Assembly: GCA_020633195.1 (NCBI GenBank)
Contig: JACKEC010000016.1
Coordinates: 744,001-808,000 of the forward strand
Source: Sandaracinaceae bacterium
Lineage (GTDB): Bacteria > Myxococcota_A > Polyangia > Polyangiales > Sandaracinaceae
DNA length: 64,000 nucleotides
Direction: 5' to 3'
In this document: in pieces, positions 15,311 to 24,423 of the stretch
Layout of the letters: every line of letters begins with the position of its first letter
Position numbering within the stretch: the stretch's first letter is position 1
Notes under the pieces: generated by a model
Database searches by the model: none
Told to the model about the DNA's origin: nothing
Seen by the model: only the letters and a program-made list of their open reading frames with translations
Made by a program: the position numbers and the translations under genes

Positions 15311-16620
15311 ACACGTCCCGCCTCGTTGGTCTGGGTGTCGCGATCGCCGTGGTCCTCCTCGGCGCCGGGGGTGCCTCGGCGCAGATGGAGCCGGCCGGAG
15401 AGCCGGACGATCCCTGGTACGGCACCGAGTACGACACGGAGGCGACCGAGGCGGAGCCGGCGGCCGAGCCGGGGGCGGAGCCTGAGCCCGGTTCCGAGCC
15501 CGGTTCCGAGCCCGGTTCCGAGCCCGGTTCCGAGCCCGGTTCCGAGCCCGGTTCCGAGCCCGGTTCCGAGCCCGGTTCCGAGTCCGAGCCCGAGTCCGAG
15601 TCCGAGTCCGACGCCGAGGAGCGGTACTGGCGGACCCTGACGTTCACGCCCGGCGCGCAGGTCTTCGCCGAGTACGACCTGGACATCTACGACGAGGCGG
15701 GGAGCACCGAGTACTTCCACGAATTCGACGTGCCCCGCGTGTGGCTCTGGACGGCGTTCGCCCTCGGAGACGTCCGGGCCCGGCTCCTCATGGAGGGGGC
15801 GCGCGCCACGGGGGCCGGCTCGCTCGTGGGGGTCGGCGGCGACAGCGTCGTCGTCCGCTTCCGCGAGGCCTGGCTCGGCTACAGGGCCTGGGACCTGTTC
15901 GAGCTGCGCGCGGGCATCGTGCCGACGATGACGGCGCCGGCGCTCGGGACCGCGTGGGGCATGCGCCCGATCGCCCAGACGGGCGTGCGGCGCTTCGAGG
16001 TCCTCCAGCCCGCCGACCTCGGTGTCAACTTGACGTTCGACATACCGGAACGCTTCGGGCGCCTCGGGGTCGGCTTCTACAACGGCGAGGGCTACCGTGG
16101 CCGAGAGCTCAACCGGGGCAAGAACACGGAGCTGTTCGGCGAGATCCACCCGCTCGCGTTCGTCCCTGAGCTCGCGCCCCTCGCGATCATCGGCGCCTAC
16201 CAGCTCGGCTCGAGCGGCACCGGGCTCGCCCGCAGCGATCGGCTGACCGGCGCCCTCGCGTGGATCCACTCGCAGATCGGCGCGGGCGTGGCGGCCACCT
16301 ACGTGCTCGGGTTCGAGGAGCGCGGCTCGCAGGAGGGCGCGCTGATCGAGGCGTGGGCCCGCGGCAACCCGTGGGAAGGGCTGATGCTCGCGGCCCGCGT
16401 CAACCACTTCATCCGCCGGCTCGACCAGGACTCCGACACGCTGACCGAGCTGACCTTCTCGGTGGGCTATCGCCTCTTCGGGGTGATCGGCGCGCACGTC
16501 GCCGTGGACGGACGCTTCGGCGGCGACGAGGCCTTGGCCACGATGCCGGGCTACGAGCGATGGCGGCTCCGCGTGATCGCGGAGGGCAGCTTCGAGCACG
16601 CCTTCACCGGGGTGCTGTGA
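15307..16620 (+). CDS. Porin-like outer-membrane beta-barrel with (EPGS)n linker
   Basis: 437 residues. Signal peptide (LVGLGVAIAVVLLGAGGASAQ), then an acidic linker of about 80 residues containing eight EPGS repeats, then a barrel domain of about 320 residues with alternating aromatic strands: FTPGAQVFAEYDLDIYD, FDVPRVWLWTAFALGDVRARLLMEGA, FREAWLGYRAWDLFELRAGIVPT and VGFYNGEGY. The pattern fits phosphate-selective/OprO-P-like porins, whose FYNGEGY and LRAGIVPT-like blocks it shares. It would admit small anions or substrates released by PhoD; that is inference. It overlaps the DUF2252 gene by four bases. Confidence 0.75.
   Translation: MNTSRLVGLGVAIAVVLLGAGGASAQMEPAGEPDDPWYGTEYDTEATEAEPAAEPGAEPEPGSEPGSEPGSEPGSEPGSEPGSEPGSEPGSESEPESESESDAEERYWRTLTFTPGAQVFAEYDLDIYDEAGSTEYFHEFDVPRVWLWTAFALGDVRARLLMEGARATGAGSLVGVGGDSVVVRFREAWLGYRAWDLFELRAGIVPTMTAPALGTAWGMRPIAQTGVRRFEVLQPADLGVNLTFDIPERFGRLGVGFYNGEGYRGRELNRGKNTELFGEIHPLAFVPELAPLAIIGAYQLGSSGTGLARSDRLTGALAWIHSQIGAGVAATYVLGFEERGSQEGALIEAWARGNPWEGLMLAARVNHFIRRLDQDSDTLTELTFSVGYRLFGVIGAHVAVDGRFGGDEALATMPGYERWRLRVIAEGSFEHAFTGVL
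15484..15579 (+). repeat. Coding 12-bp tandem repeat, eight perfect units
   Basis: Eight identical units of GAGCCCGGTTCC encode Glu-Pro-Gly-Ser in the linker of the porin-like protein, followed by degenerate GAGTCC/GAGCCC codons. Perfect identity at the nucleotide level points to recent expansion. The unit keeps the frame, so copy number can vary without breaking the gene. Confidence 0.95.
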
Positions 16621-16652
16621 TGGACGGAACGGGAAGAGGCGAGGGCAGGGCG

Positions 16653-17318
16653 ATGAGCAAGACGATGTGCGCGCTGGTGATGGTGTGGGCCCTGAGCGGG
16701 TGCTCCGAGAGCGTCATCGACGACGCGGGGGCTCCCCCCTCCGACGCGGGCGGCGACGTGGACGCCGGCGTCTCCGACGTGGACGCGGGCTCGACGGACA
16801 CCGACGCGGGGCCCGGTGACGACGCGGGCTCGACGCCGGTGGACGGCGGCGGGACCACGGGCTTGACCGGCCTCGTCATCAACGAGATCGACGCCAACAC
16901 CGAGGCTACGGAGCTGTACAACACCACCAGCGCCCCGATCGACGTCTCCGGCTACCGCATCACCGACGACGACATGGGGATGCCCGACATGGGCCACCTC
17001 GTCGCCTTCCCCGCGGGGACGACCATCGCGTCGGGCGGCTACCTCGTCGCCGTCCAGGGCTCGATGCCGGGCACGATCCAGACAGGGGCGGACTGCGACG
17101 CGGGCGATCCCTGCTTCCACACCGACTTCGGGCTCAGCGCCAGCGCGGGCGACGTCATCTACGTGATGGGGCCGGAGGGGGACGACACGGTCTATCTCAC
17201 CCAGCCCCACCCGGCCGGCGCCGTCCCGGACATGCAGAGCTACTGCCGGTTGCCGAACGGAACGGGCGACTTCACCGCGTGCGCGCCTACGCCGGGAGAG
17301 GCCAACGCGGCGCCTTGA
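16653..17318 (+). CDS. Lamin-tail-domain lipoprotein
   Basis: 221 residues from ATG at 16653, preferred over ATG 16620 because a GAGGC-GAGGG sequence precedes it and the signal peptide then ends in a lipobox (VMVWALSGC). An Asp/Ala/Gly linker of about 50 residues (DAGGDVDAGVSDVDAG) follows. The rest matches the lamin-tail domain (LTD): GLVINEIDANTEATELYNTTSAPIDVSGYRITDDD ... HLVAFPAGTTIASGGYLVAVQG. Bacterial LTDs often accompany extracellular nucleases and phosphatases and may bind nucleic acid or surfaces. It is last in the row PhoD, DUF2252, porin, LTD, which suggests a surface phosphoester module. Confidence 0.8.
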   Translation: MSKTMCALVMVWALSGCSESVIDDAGAPPSDAGGDVDAGVSDVDAGSTDTDAGPGDDAGSTPVDGGGTTGLTGLVINEIDANTEATELYNTTSAPIDVSGYRITDDDMGMPDMGHLVAFPAGTTIASGGYLVAVQGSMPGTIQTGADCDAGDPCFHTDFGLSASAGDVIYVMGPEGDDTVYLTQPHPAGAVPDMQSYCRLPNGTGDFTACAPTPGEANAAP

Positions 17319-17339
17319 GAGCTCGGTGGGGGAGGAGCA

Positions 17340-17815
<476 letters not shown>

Positions 17816-17818
<3 letters not shown>

Positions 17819-17932
17819 CGGAAAGTAACCGTCCCCATGCTCCCGCCCGGCGTCCCACCTGCGCAGAAAAGACAACACGATGAACTCCGTCCCCACCTCT
17901 GAAGGGGACGGTTCGAACTTTTCGAACTTTCG
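17816..17932. repeat. MITE-like palindromic element
   Basis: Imperfect inverted repeat. The left end, GTTCGGAAAGTAACCGTCCC from 17816, pairs with the right end around 17904-17932 (GGGGACGGTTCGAAC and following bases). The exact core is AACCGTCCCC (17827-17836) against GGGGACGGTT (17904-17913). The interior holds 'gcgcagaaaagacaacacgatgaactccg', which recurs in the tandem repeats at 19301-19435. GGGGACGG-type ends resemble non-autonomous elements moved by Y1 (RAYT/IS200-like) transposases; no transposase gene is present here. Confidence 0.6.
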
Positions 17933-18044
17933 GACCACGCGCACGTGGACGACGACGATGACGCCTCGAGGAGCGCTTCATGGCCCTCCGTGCTGGTAGG
18001 CGGGGGCTCGTTCGCGGGTCTTTGGAGGATAGCGGCGTGCTCGC

Positions 18045-18142
18045 GGTGTCGAGGCCCCGTCCTCGCGGTGCTCGCCGTGCTCGGTCGCGCTTCGCGCGCC
18101 CTGCGCGCGGCTGCGCGCCGCTCCGGACGGGGCTTCGACACC
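18045..18142. repeat. 18-bp inverted repeat upstream of the four-helix-bundle gene
   Basis: GGTGTCGAGGCCCCGTCC (18045-18062) pairs with GGACGGGGCTTCGACACC (18125-18142), 17 of 18 positions Watson-Crick and one G-T. The 62-base loop is itself rich in small GCGC palindromes. It lies 67 bases before the next start codon, so it would form a large hairpin in the leader or act as a transcription block. Confidence 0.75.
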
Positions 18143-18209
18143 GCTGCGCGCGCCGCTGGTGGGGGGGAAGACCCGCGAACGAACGCGGGCCTCAACCAAG
18201 GAGACTCTC

Positions 18210-18548
18210 ATGAAGAACCACTTCACCTTCCGGCTCTACGGCGTGTCGCTTCGCGCGGCGAAGCTCGTGACGGCGCGCATCACGCTGATCGCGAGGCACG
18301 ACTCGGACCTCGGTCGCCAGGCCCGGCGCGCGCTGAGCAGCATGCATCTCAACATCGCGGAGTCGATCGACGCGCAGGGTGGCATTCGGCGGCAGCGGAT
18401 GCGGACGGCGCTCGGCTCGACGAACGAGGTGATCGCGTGTCTCGATCTGGGCGACGCGCTCGGCTACGCGGAGCGTGACGAGGAGGCGGTCGACGCGCTC
18501 GGGCACGTAAGGGCGACGCTGCTGAAGCTCGTGATGGCGAAGCGCTGA
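18210..18548 (+). CDS. Four-helix-bundle protein (23S rRNA intervening-sequence/bAvd-like family)
   Basis: 112 residues from ATG at 18210, with AAGGAGA just upstream. The family signature is visible: an N-terminal helix, 'LGRQARRALSSMHLNIAESIDAQGG', then 'RMRTALGSTNEVIACLDLGDALGY' and a C-terminal helix. Members are small basic bundles encoded in 23S rRNA insertions, beside reverse transcriptases in diversity-generating retroelements (bAvd), or alone, and some bind nucleic acid. Here it is alone between two copies of a composite repeat, with large hairpins on both sides. No reverse transcriptase or rRNA is in the window. Role unknown. Confidence 0.85.
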   Translation: MKNHFTFRLYGVSLRAAKLVTARITLIARHDSDLGRQARRALSSMHLNIAESIDAQGGIRRQRMRTALGSTNEVIACLDLGDALGYAERDEEAVDALGHVRATLLKLVMAKR

Positions 18549-18559
18549 AGAGGGGAGCC

Positions 18560-18595
18560 CGGAGCCTCGGAGCCGGTGGCGGTTCCGAGGCTCCG
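18560..18595 (+). terminator. Hairpin downstream of the four-helix-bundle gene
   Basis: CGGAGCCTCGGA (18560-18571) pairs perfectly over 12 bp with TCCGAGGCTCCG (18584-18595) around a 12-base loop, starting 11 bases after the stop codon. There is no T tract, so it may stabilise the 3' end or mark the edge of the cassette rather than terminate transcription. Confidence 0.55.
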
Positions 18596-18612
18596 GTGCT
18601 CGAGCGGGAGGA

Positions 18613-19207
<595 letters not shown>

Positions 19208-19300
19208 GCTCCGTCCCCATGGCGTGCGCCACGGAGTCCCAGCGCCGCCTCGTCGCCCGTCTGCTGGAGCTGACGCCATCCGCCACTCGGCGTCCCGGCC

Positions 19301-19435
19301 CGCGCAGAAAACACAACATGATGAACTCCGTCCCCATGGCGTCCCCATGGCGCGGCCTGCTCCCGCCCGGCCTCCCGACCTGCGCAGAAAAGACAACATG
19401 ATGAACTCCGTCCCCATGGCGTCCCCATGGCGCGG
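19301..19435. repeat. Two 55-bp direct repeats with doubled 'gtccccatggc' core
   Basis: The sequence beginning gcgcagaaaacacaacatga at 19302 recurs almost exactly from 19382, an 80-base period. Each unit ends with cgtccccatggcgtccccatggcgcgg. The same gcgcagaaaa...gaactccgtcccc core lies inside the palindromic element at 17816-17932. On the minus strand each reads GGGGACGGAGTTCATCATG. I take these as partial copies of one mobile palindromic family. They end 20 bases from the dsbD stop codon. Confidence 0.75.
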
Positions 19436-19455
19436 AGAGCTAGTCGGCCGGAGCG

Positions 19456-20784
19456 CTAGTCGACCGAGCGGAGCTTCTGCAGCATCTCGTCGGCTTCGAT
19501 GAAGCCGGTGACGCGGTCGGCTTCTTCGCCGTCGGAGCCGTGCATGACGACCAGGGGGAGGCCGTGCTGGTTGTACTGGGCGAGGAGCTGGTTGCCGCGC
19601 TGGACGTCGGCGCCGGGGCTCAGGTCGACGCGGACGGGGACGAAGCGCTGGCCCTCGGCGATCACGCGGGGGTCGGAGAAGGTGTCGCGCTCCAGCTCCT
19701 GGCAGGCCTGGCACCACGACGCGCCGAAGTCGACGAGGAGGGGGCGACCCTCGCGCTGCGCGAGCTCGCGCGCCTCGTCGTAGCTCGTCATCCACACGAT
19801 CTCGTGAGGGTCGGTGCCGTTCGCGGCCGCCACCTGCGGCGCGGCGTTGAGCCACATCGCGACGCCCGCGGCCCCCACCACGGCGAACACGACGCCGACG
19901 GTCTTGCGGGCCATCGTGCCCTTCTTCGCGCCGTGGTAGCTCAGGTGCACCGCGCCCATCGCGAGGCCGACCACGAGGAGGCCGCCGAGGATCCCGAGGT
20001 ACAGCCACGACTTCTCGACGAGCGGCTGAAGGCCGATGAAGTCCTTCACGAACCAGAGCGCCGCCGCGATCATCACGATCCCGAAGAAGCTCTTCACGTA
20101 CTCCATCCACTTGCCCGACTTGGGCAGGCCGATGGCGAAGGTCCCGACGAGCCAGGTCAGCAGGCCGACGCCGAGCGCGTAGGTGAACAGCGCGAGGCCG
20201 CCGAACGCGACGCTGCCGGTCGTCGCGATCCAGCCGAGGAGCACGCTGAGCACCGGGCCCGTGCACGGCGCCGCGATGAGGCCGCCGACCAGCCCGAGCA
20301 CGAACGCGCCCTTGGGGCCGAGCCCCCCCATCGTGGCGAGGCGGTTCTGGATCGAGGGCGGCAAGGCGAGCTCGAACGCGCCGAACATCGCCGTGGCCAT
20401 GACCACGAAGAAGATCGACATCGGGAACACGACGTACCACTCCGACAGCGACTGCCCGAAGATGCCGCCGCCGAGGGCGGCGACCATGCCGAGCGGCGTG
20501 AACAGCGCGCAGATGCCGAGCACGTACATGCTCGAGAGCATCGCGCCGTGCGCCTTGCTCTTGGCCTCGCGCGCCCCGAACACGCTCACCGTGATCGCGA
20601 TCATCGGGTAGACGCAGGGCGTCAGCGACGTGAGCACGCCGCCGACGAAGATGATCCCGAGGGCGAGCCCCCAGCTCCCGGAGGTCAGCGCGCTCTCGAG
20701 CTGTTCGTCGAAGTCCGCGCGGGCGACCGCCGCGACGAGGAGCAGGGGCGCCGCCAGGGCGGCGGTCTTCAGCAGTCGGTTCAT
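19456..20784 (-). CDS. dsbD: Thiol:disulfide interchange protein, short DsbD type
   Basis: 442 residues from ATG at 20784. Signal peptide or first helix (LKTAALAAPLLLVAAVARA), then the DsbD/CcdA transmembrane domain of about eight helices with its two Cys motifs, LTSLTPCVYPM and GGLIAAPCTGPVL. The C-terminal thioredoxin domain has the active site GASWCQACQELE and the cis-Pro motif GLPLVV. It passes electrons from cytosolic thioredoxin to periplasmic thiols, for example for cytochrome c maturation. The N-terminal alpha domain of E. coli DsbD is missing, as in many shorter homologues. It is divergent from the haem-lipoprotein cluster, which would need reduced haem-binding Cys. Its 3' end abuts the repeat island. 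Confidence 0.92.
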   Translation of the reverse strand: MNRLLKTAALAAPLLLVAAVARADFDEQLESALTSGSWGLALGIIFVGGVLTSLTPCVYPMIAITVSVFGAREAKSKAHGAMLSSMYVLGICALFTPLGMVAALGGGIFGQSLSEWYVVFPMSIFFVVMATAMFGAFELALPPSIQNRLATMGGLGPKGAFVLGLVGGLIAAPCTGPVLSVLLGWIATTGSVAFGGLALFTYALGVGLLTWLVGTFAIGLPKSGKWMEYVKSFFGIVMIAAALWFVKDFIGLQPLVEKSWLYLGILGGLLVVGLAMGAVHLSYHGAKKGTMARKTVGVVFAVVGAAGVAMWLNAAPQVAAANGTDPHEIVWMTSYDEARELAQREGRPLLVDFGASWCQACQELERDTFSDPRVIAEGQRFVPVRVDLSPGADVQRGNQLLAQYNQHGLPLVVMHGSDGEEADRVTGFIEADEMLQKLRSVD

Positions 20785-21129
20785 CGCAGTACTACTCCGA
20801 GCGCTCATTGTAGTGGACCCATCGGGCTGCGGGGACCCCCAGGTTGGCTCGGTTGACCGCCAACGCAAGGAGCGGGCCCCCTCGCGAGCCGGGCAGGTTC
20901 ACCCCGCGGGCCTGGCCGCCGAGCACGCCGGGCTCCGGCCTGGAGCATCCCGCCGGGTCCTTCGACCCCAGGGGGCCAGGACCCCCAAGCCCCGACCCCC
21001 GAGGGGGCGGTCCCCCCCGAAAATCAGGCGGAAAATGGACCAAAATCGCTTGAATTCCGGGGTCCACGAGATGGAACGAAGCCTGCACAGTGTCCAGCTA
21101 CCGTTTACCGTGCTGCGTTGGAGGCGCGA
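20785..21129. other. Divergent intergenic region between dsbD and the haem lipoprotein gene
   Basis: 345 bases. On the minus strand a -10-like TACAAT (forward ATTGTA, 20807-20812) sits just upstream of dsbD, without a clear -35. From 20880 to 21020 the sequence is very G+C-rich with nested palindromes of G and C runs (near 20965-21015). A GGAGG ribosome-binding site at 21119-21124 precedes the ATG at 21130. I see no gene here. Confidence 0.5.
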
Positions 21130-23385
21130 ATGATTCGAGAAATGAACAGAGGGGTGATGGCGGCGCTGGCCGTCCTGATGGCCCTGCCGCTCGGCGCCTG
21201 CAGCGACGACGGCGTAGGTACCAGCGTGGTCCCCAACGTGGAGGCGATCGTCTTCGTCTCCCGCGCGTTCGAGCGCGCCGATGGGTCCCACAACGTCATG
21301 AGCGGCAACATGCAGACGATCGACTATCTCCGGTACGAGCCGGGCGGCGGTCTGATGGTCCTCTCGCCGCCGACGCCGGACGGAACCCTCACCGACCTCA
21401 CCGCCGAGGCGGGGTACGAGGGCGTCGACATCAACGGCATCGACCTGAGCTTCGACGCGACGCAGGTCGTGTTCTCGATGCGCCACGGCTCGGACAACCG
21501 CTACCACGTCTACGTCGCGAACATCGACGGCTCCGGCATCCGGCAGCTGACGTTCGGCGACTACCACGACGTGAAGCCGATCTTCCTGCCCGGCGAGCGC
21601 ATCGCGTTCGTGACGAACCAGCCCTACACCGCGATGGGCACCCGCGCCGACGAGTACAACCACTCGCGCGTCGTCACCCAGATCGCGACGATCGACATCA
21701 ACGCGGGTGACGCGAGCCGCCACCTCTGCTCGCAGAACCTCTCGCACACGGCGACCCCGACCCTGCTCAGCGACGGCCGCATCGGCTACTCGCGGTGGGA
21801 GCACCTCGGGCCCGTCAACGACGTGAAGTTCTTCGCGATGAACCCCGACTGCAGCGACATGGTCGCGGTCGCCGGTCAGTTCAACAAGGGCTTCAACTCG
21901 GTCGTCCAGGCGCACGAGGTCGAGCCGGGTGTCTACCTGAGCATCGCCACCAGCCGCCGCGGCACCATCCAGGCCGGCGCGGTCATGCGCATCGACGCTC
22001 GGTCGGAGACCTCCACCGACCCGCGCCTCTACGTCGACGTCCAGCAGGCTCGCTTCACGAACCTCACCCCCGACGTCCCGACCGGCGAGGAGTCGCCGGC
22101 GAGCGGCGTGGGCCGCTACCGGAACCCGATGCCGCTCCGCTCGGTCACGGGCGACGACAACCTCATCCTGGTGAGCTGGGCCGACGGCGACGTCAACGAG
22201 CGCAACGAGCTCGCGGACACCGCCCCGAACTTCGGCATCTACCTGCTCAACGCCGAGAACGGCACCCGCACCCTGGTCTACGACAACCCCAACATGTGGG
22301 ACGTCTACGCGATCCCGGTGGCGCCTCGCGACGAGCCCCCGGTCATCAGCGCGACCATCTCGGACCCCGACCCGAACGCGCCGGCCATCATCGGCTCGGT
22401 CGACGTCACCGCGACCTCGCTGCGTGAGAACGTCAGCGGCGCCCAGTTCGACGGCATGCCCCTCGGCGAGGCCCTCGGCCAGGCGACCCAGATGCGCATC
22501 ATCGAGGGCTTCTCCTCGGAGATCGGCGCGGTCGGTCAGTTCGGTCTGACGATGCACGAGGGCGCCGCCATCCTCGGCGAGACGCCGATTCAGGCGGACG
22601 GCTCCTGGCGGGCGGCGGTCCCGGGCTACCTGCCCTACCACCTCCAGCCCATCGACCAGTACGGCCTCGCCATCCGGAACCAGCTCCTCTGGATCCAGGC
22701 GATGCCCGGCGAGACCCGCAACTGCGGTGGCTGCCACGAGTCGCGCTCCTCGACGGTCCAGCCGCGGATGGGGGCCACGACCCTCGCCCAGCAGCTCGGC
22801 CCCGACATGAGCACCTTCCGCACCATCCCGGACCGCATCGAGCTGCCCTGGTACGGCGCCGCGAGCCGCGAGAACATCCAGGACGTCCTCGACCGCAACT
22901 GCGTGAGCTGCCACGACGGCGGCGCGATGGACCCCTACGCGGGTCGCTTCTACACCGTCGAGGTCACCACGATGGAGGGCGAGATGTTGACCTACGACAT
23001 CCCGTACCTCGACCTGAGCGACCGGCCCCTCGAGGTCTACTACGAGAACGAAGTGGTCAACTACCCGGCCTCGTACGTCTCGCTGCTCTACGTCTCGGCC
23101 ATGATGGGTGACTCGGTCGCCACCGGCGACGTGCCCCCCGAGTGGATCGTGCCCGGCGCGGCCCGCCGGTCCCGCTTCATCGAGGTCATGAACATGATCG
23201 GCGCCGACGACAGCCACGCGTGGGCTGACCGTCCCCTCCACCCGGAGGACCAGGGCGTGACCGTGTCCCGCGAGGACCGCCTGCAACTCATCCGGACCGC
23301 CGACCTCGGTGGCCAGTACTACACACGATGGAACGTGGAAGGCGGCACGGACTTCTCGACCGTCCCCTCCTACCCGGCCCCGTGA
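21130..23385 (+). CDS. Di-haem beta-propeller lipoprotein (hydrazine synthase alpha-like)
   Basis: 751 residues from ATG at 21130, which has GGAGG upstream and gives a signal peptide with lipobox (ALPLGAC). Residues 30-400 contain TolB/PD40-like propeller blades (INGIDLSFDATQVVFSMRHGSDNRYHVYVANIDGSGIRQLTFG; LSDGRIGYSRWEHLG). Two c-type haem motifs follow: C532-G-G-C-H536 and C591-V-S-C-H595. The order propeller, middle domain and haem region resembles hydrazine synthase alpha-like proteins, a broad group not limited to anammox. It would be a lipid-anchored periplasmic or surface electron carrier or oxidoreductase; substrate unknown. A HEAT-repeat protein follows after 29 bases. Confidence 0.75.
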   Translation: MIREMNRGVMAALAVLMALPLGACSDDGVGTSVVPNVEAIVFVSRAFERADGSHNVMSGNMQTIDYLRYEPGGGLMVLSPPTPDGTLTDLTAEAGYEGVDINGIDLSFDATQVVFSMRHGSDNRYHVYVANIDGSGIRQLTFGDYHDVKPIFLPGERIAFVTNQPYTAMGTRADEYNHSRVVTQIATIDINAGDASRHLCSQNLSHTATPTLLSDGRIGYSRWEHLGPVNDVKFFAMNPDCSDMVAVAGQFNKGFNSVVQAHEVEPGVYLSIATSRRGTIQAGAVMRIDARSETSTDPRLYVDVQQARFTNLTPDVPTGEESPASGVGRYRNPMPLRSVTGDDNLILVSWADGDVNERNELADTAPNFGIYLLNAENGTRTLVYDNPNMWDVYAIPVAPRDEPPVISATISDPDPNAPAIIGSVDVTATSLRENVSGAQFDGMPLGEALGQATQMRIIEGFSSEIGAVGQFGLTMHEGAAILGETPIQADGSWRAAVPGYLPYHLQPIDQYGLAIRNQLLWIQAMPGETRNCGGCHESRSSTVQPRMGATTLAQQLGPDMSTFRTIPDRIELPWYGAASRENIQDVLDRNCVSCHDGGAMDPYAGRFYTVEVTTMEGEMLTYDIPYLDLSDRPLEVYYENEVVNYPASYVSLLYVSAMMGDSVATGDVPPEWIVPGAARRSRFIEVMNMIGADDSHAWADRPLHPEDQGVTVSREDRLQLIRTADLGGQYYTRWNVEGGTDFSTVPSYPAP

Positions 23386-23414
23386 TGGAACCGCGGAAGA
23401 ACATGGAGAACGTC

Positions 23415-24302
23415 ATGAAGCACTTCAACAAGGCCATCTTCGCCGCCGCGGTCCTCCTCATGACCGCACCGGCTGCCGCCCAGAACGACTCGTCCGCCGA
23501 GAACCAGTACGACCGCGCCCGCGGTGAGCTGAGCCCCGGCACGACCGCGCCCTCGCAGGCTCGCCTGATGCAGGTCATCGAGAGCGGCTCGCCCGAGCGG
23601 CTCGCGACCCTCCTCGAGTACGGTGAGCTCGTCCAGTGCCACGCCTGCGTGCCGCTGCTCGAGCGCCGCCTCCTCGAGGACAACAACGCCCTCGTCCGCG
23701 AGATGAGCGCGTGGTGGCTCCGCCGCCGTCCGTTCGGGTTCGCGGCCGTCTTCCACGACATCCGCACGGCGCTCGCCACCGACGCCGACCCGGTCCGCCG
23801 GGCCCGCGCGGCGGAGGCCCTCGGGGAGTTCATGGACCCCCACGGCGTCACCTACCTGCGCGAGGCGATCAACAACGACACGGACGCTCGCGTCCGCGCC
23901 GCGGCGGTCGCCGGCCTCGGCCGGATCAACTCGCCCGCCGGCAACGAGGGCATCGTGGAGGCGTTCTCGGACTCCGACGCGACCGTCCGCGAGGCGGCCG
24001 TCGGTCAGGTCCTCTACGTGAACCTCTTCCGTGACCACGACGCGCTCATGGGCCTCCTGGCCGACGAGAACGTCGACGTCCGCCGCCGCGCGGCGCTGGC
24101 CCTCGGGACCTTCCGGGTCACGGAGGCGAGCCCCGCCCTGGTCGGCATGCTCTCGGACGCCGCTCCGATGGCTCGTCAGGCGGCGGCCTGGGCGCTCGGT
24201 CGCATCGGCGGCGGAGAGGCTCGCGCCGCGCTGACCGCGCAGCAGTCGGTCGAGGACACCTCGTACGTCCGCGACGCGATCGACATCGCGCTGCGCATGT
24301 AG
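23415..24302 (+). CDS. Periplasmic HEAT-repeat protein
   Basis: 295 residues from ATG at 23415, preferred over ATGs at 23385 and 23403 because the protein then begins with a classical signal peptide (MKHFNKAIFAAAVLLMTAPAAAQ). After a short region with a CHAC motif (LVQCHACVPLLERRLL) come about six HEAT/PBS-lyase-type repeats, such as DADPVRRARAAEALGEF, DARVRAAAVAGLGRI, DVRRRAALALGTF and ARQAAAWALGRIG. These form curved helical scaffolds for protein contacts. Position between two haem lipoproteins and a terminator right after it suggest it assembles or docks the first haem protein. Confidence 0.8.
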   Translation: MKHFNKAIFAAAVLLMTAPAAAQNDSSAENQYDRARGELSPGTTAPSQARLMQVIESGSPERLATLLEYGELVQCHACVPLLERRLLEDNNALVREMSAWWLRRRPFGFAAVFHDIRTALATDADPVRRARAAEALGEFMDPHGVTYLREAINNDTDARVRAAAVAGLGRINSPAGNEGIVEAFSDSDATVREAAVGQVLYVNLFRDHDALMGLLADENVDVRRRAALALGTFRVTEASPALVGMLSDAAPMARQAAAWALGRIGGGEARAALTAQQSVEDTSYVRDAIDIALRM

Positions 24303-24355
24303 ACTCGCACGCCCTGGGGGAAGAGGGTCCCGGGTAGGGATCCTCACGGGGGAAC

Positions 24356-24398
24356 GGGGCGCCAGGAGGGATCACCTCTTGGCGCCCCGACTTTTTAT
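24356..24398 (+). terminator. Rho-independent terminator
   Basis: Stem GGGGCGCCAGGAGG (24356-24369) pairs with CCTCTTGGCGCCCC (24375-24388) over 14 positions (one G-T) around GATCA. It is followed by GACTTTTTATTT. This ends the transcript of the propeller-haem and HEAT-repeat genes. Confidence 0.9.
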
Positions 24399-24423
24399 TT
24401 AGACTCCGGATCTTGGAGCACCG

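Noticed and set aside
20880..21020. Riboswitch or structured RNA between dsbD and the haem lipoprotein gene
   Set aside because: Only G and C runs that pair in many ways; no conserved riboswitch core recognised.
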